Assembly (NCBI GenBank): GCA_000969725.1
Contig: JXSR01S005704.1
Reading direction: 5' to 3' (one strand)
Length of the DNA stretch: 30,730 nt
From: Ophiothrix spiculata
Taxonomy: Eukaryota > Echinodermata > Ophiuroidea > Amphilepidida > Ophiotrichidae
A program made the translations under genes and the position numbers. This document shows, in pieces, positions 24,701 to 27,700 of the stretch. Position 1 is the stretch's first letter. The number at the start of each line of letters is the position of its first letter. The notes beneath the pieces were generated by a model. That model made no database searches, was not told the DNA's origin, and saw only the letters and a program-made list of their open reading frames with translations.

Positions 24701-27700
24701 AATGGGATGAAGTTGCTACACCAGGACGAGTAGCAAATAAACAACATTTTATAGCACATCACTAATTTTCAAATCACCCCTGCTCATCTCACCACAGAAG
24801 TTAGGTTAGGCAAAACTGTACTATAATACTTTATATAAGTACTAGATGGGTCAGAAAAGAGCTGACATCATTACCCATCTGACAAAGCCAGGTTTACTTG
24901 ACGTCATTGGACGTCGTTGATCATTTTGATGATGTCATTGCAAACTGAATCAACATTGTGCCCTCTGAATCATGCCAGCCAACATTATACCAATAACGTA
25001 TTAAGCTAGATAACTCACAATACGATATGGCTCAGCAAGGGCTGCCATCATCATAACATGTAAGCTTGCATTACTAATAAAGAATTACCCATAAACAAAT
25101 TAACAAGCACTAGCAGCGTATGTGTTACAAATGGGCTAATAGTCCTAAAAGAAATTAACCAGCCAATGAATATCATCAAAATTAGTCAGAAATCCATATC
25201 TTTGTTTTGATGCATCACCAAGGACTTTTTTTCTAAACTGTATTTACAGTATTTTTAATAAGTTTCTCAGTTCGCGGGATTTTTGGAGAACGACGCTTGT
25301 TGCTACGGTGGTTTGCATGGAAGTCGCACATAATTACAGCGTGTGATTGGTCTAATTCCAGTACTTGTGAAGCGCCGACTATCGCACGTGTTACGCCCGA
25401 GTTAAAAGGTGCAGTACGCACGGAAACTTAATATATGTAAATACTGTAATTGCTAACTCTCTTATTTGAATTGTGGCATTACTTAAAATTTAATGGCTGC
25501 CGTGGTCGTCTATGTCTATTTCATATTTGAATTCTTCATATTTCCATATGGGAGGAGCAGCTATAGCCCAACTTGGAATAATCCACCTGCATTGAACTGC
25601 AACGACTTCTACTCTAAACTTGGTTTTTAAGGATTACGGACTCTCGACGCTGTGACCCCACCGTAGGTCAATGTGCACAGCACGACTAAACTCTTTCTTG
25701 GGTCACCAGCTTTCATTTTGCCTAGTATTGTGTACAGTCGTGTATGAATATTACCTCTAATCGCGTGGCGATACGACCGCGCATACATGTAGATATTTTG
25801 TATAAGTATCAATTTCAGTCGTTGTATTGAAAATCATAATCATACTATGGCTTTAATGGTAAATTTTGTGGAAAAATTATGAATTCAAGACGTAGCATCC
25901 TTAATTTAGTATTATTTTGCCCTTTCCATGTAGCTATTCGGTGAAGTGCCACTATAATACTCTGTTTTACGTACAATTTTATGGGTCACATTACACACTG
26001 TATACAGCTCAGCAGCTCAGTGCCCGGCTCAGTTTATGCTATTGCTGATATTCTTTTAGAAGTGATTTTGGGCAAAAACTCAGTGTGGTCTAGTGGTTTG
26101 CGTGAGGGACACTAAGGACAAATTTGATATCGTTTTCATCAGCTCATGATCGAGACTCCTGAAGATTGTTTTTCAGCTCATGTTCAAGACCCCTGAAGAT
26201 TTTGTTTAAATCCTAATTTACCATTAAATTTACCTTGTTTGTGGATTGTAGGCTTACTATCTATGGATCATATTTGATATTTTTTCTCTTTTTTTAAAAC
26301 CTAATACCCTTGAACATACGCGCCGTGGCTACAGAGCTGCACTCTGTAGCTAGGCGCTTCTACAAACTCCAACCTCCACATCCATTCTCACCCACCAAAC
26401 CGCACCTACCTTAACATATGTGTCCCGCCGCGGCAAAAGGGTGCAGTTGTCGGCTCCTACATGTTGCTCATTGTAGCATATCTGATGCATACAAAAAGCA
26501 TACATCAGATATGCTACAAGGAGCAACATGTACGGGCCGACAACTGCACCCTTTTGCCGCGGCGGTCCACATATCTGGTTTCACCAGCATCTCAACGGAA
26601 ACCCGTTCTTACAACGTACATTGATGATTCAACACTTCTAATTATGTTATATCCTGAATGTATTCTGTGACTTTTCAGAGCTCAAGTGACCAAGTCCAAT
26701 TTGTACAAGCACCCTAAGCCTAGTGGCCCAGGAAATCAGAGACCAATTGCCAGATATCGTGCTACACGAGGACGGGGAGGAAGAACTAGGTGAGTATTTC
26801 AGCAAAAAAAAACACCCTCCATACCAGTCTCAAAATTGTCTTGTTTATACTATTATTTGTGGATTTAATTCTTGAACGTGTTAACAGTAGCATTCATAGT
26901 TTTTCATGCGGATGTACATTTTCAAAAAAAAAAAAAAAAACATTTTCAAGGTGGTGATGGTCCACGTCTATGTTATACTTTGATCAACACTAAATAGGCA
27001 GGAATTTTGAGGCTTTTCATCCGCAAGTAAACATAATCCCAACTTCTTGTGTGCCGTGGATACTGATGCCTGAGTCACACACAATGCTAAGAGGCCCGCC
27101 TATTTGGTGTTGATCAAATTATAGATGGAGGAGGAAGGAACTGCGTAATCAGCTCAAATAATGCAAAAAGCATTATGTGTTTTTAGGCCTGGGGTATTCC
27201 TTTGATTTGGACTTAAGTAAATGTTTCATTAAACATGACCCAATTTGGAAGGAACCATAACCCTACGAGTCTTTTTACCCAACCTTTGATCTAGACACTT
27301 TTATTTAGGACCAAGAAATCATGACCACAAAGTATAGTCAGGGATAATAGATAAATTTGGGATAGGAATCTGGTATACCTTGCCAATGGAAAAAAATGAA
27401 GCTTCAGCGCAAATTTGTAATTCGACGTCACAAATTTAATTATGTATTCAACCAATCACGTACAAGCTCATTAGTATGCCCGATTTTAGCTGATTTTGTC
27501 AACAAAATGTTCCGGAAATTCTCTTGAATTTCAGTGCAATAAAAATGAAAAATAAATAGAACCAGACCCATACAGCATTAGATACACTAATTCTGAACAA
27601 CTGTTGGCTGATGGTACTATAAGCTCACCGACACAAAGAGTGAAATTTCCATTTGAAATCGGCTGACCTGCGCTGATAAAGCTTAAAGATTTCAAGTCAC

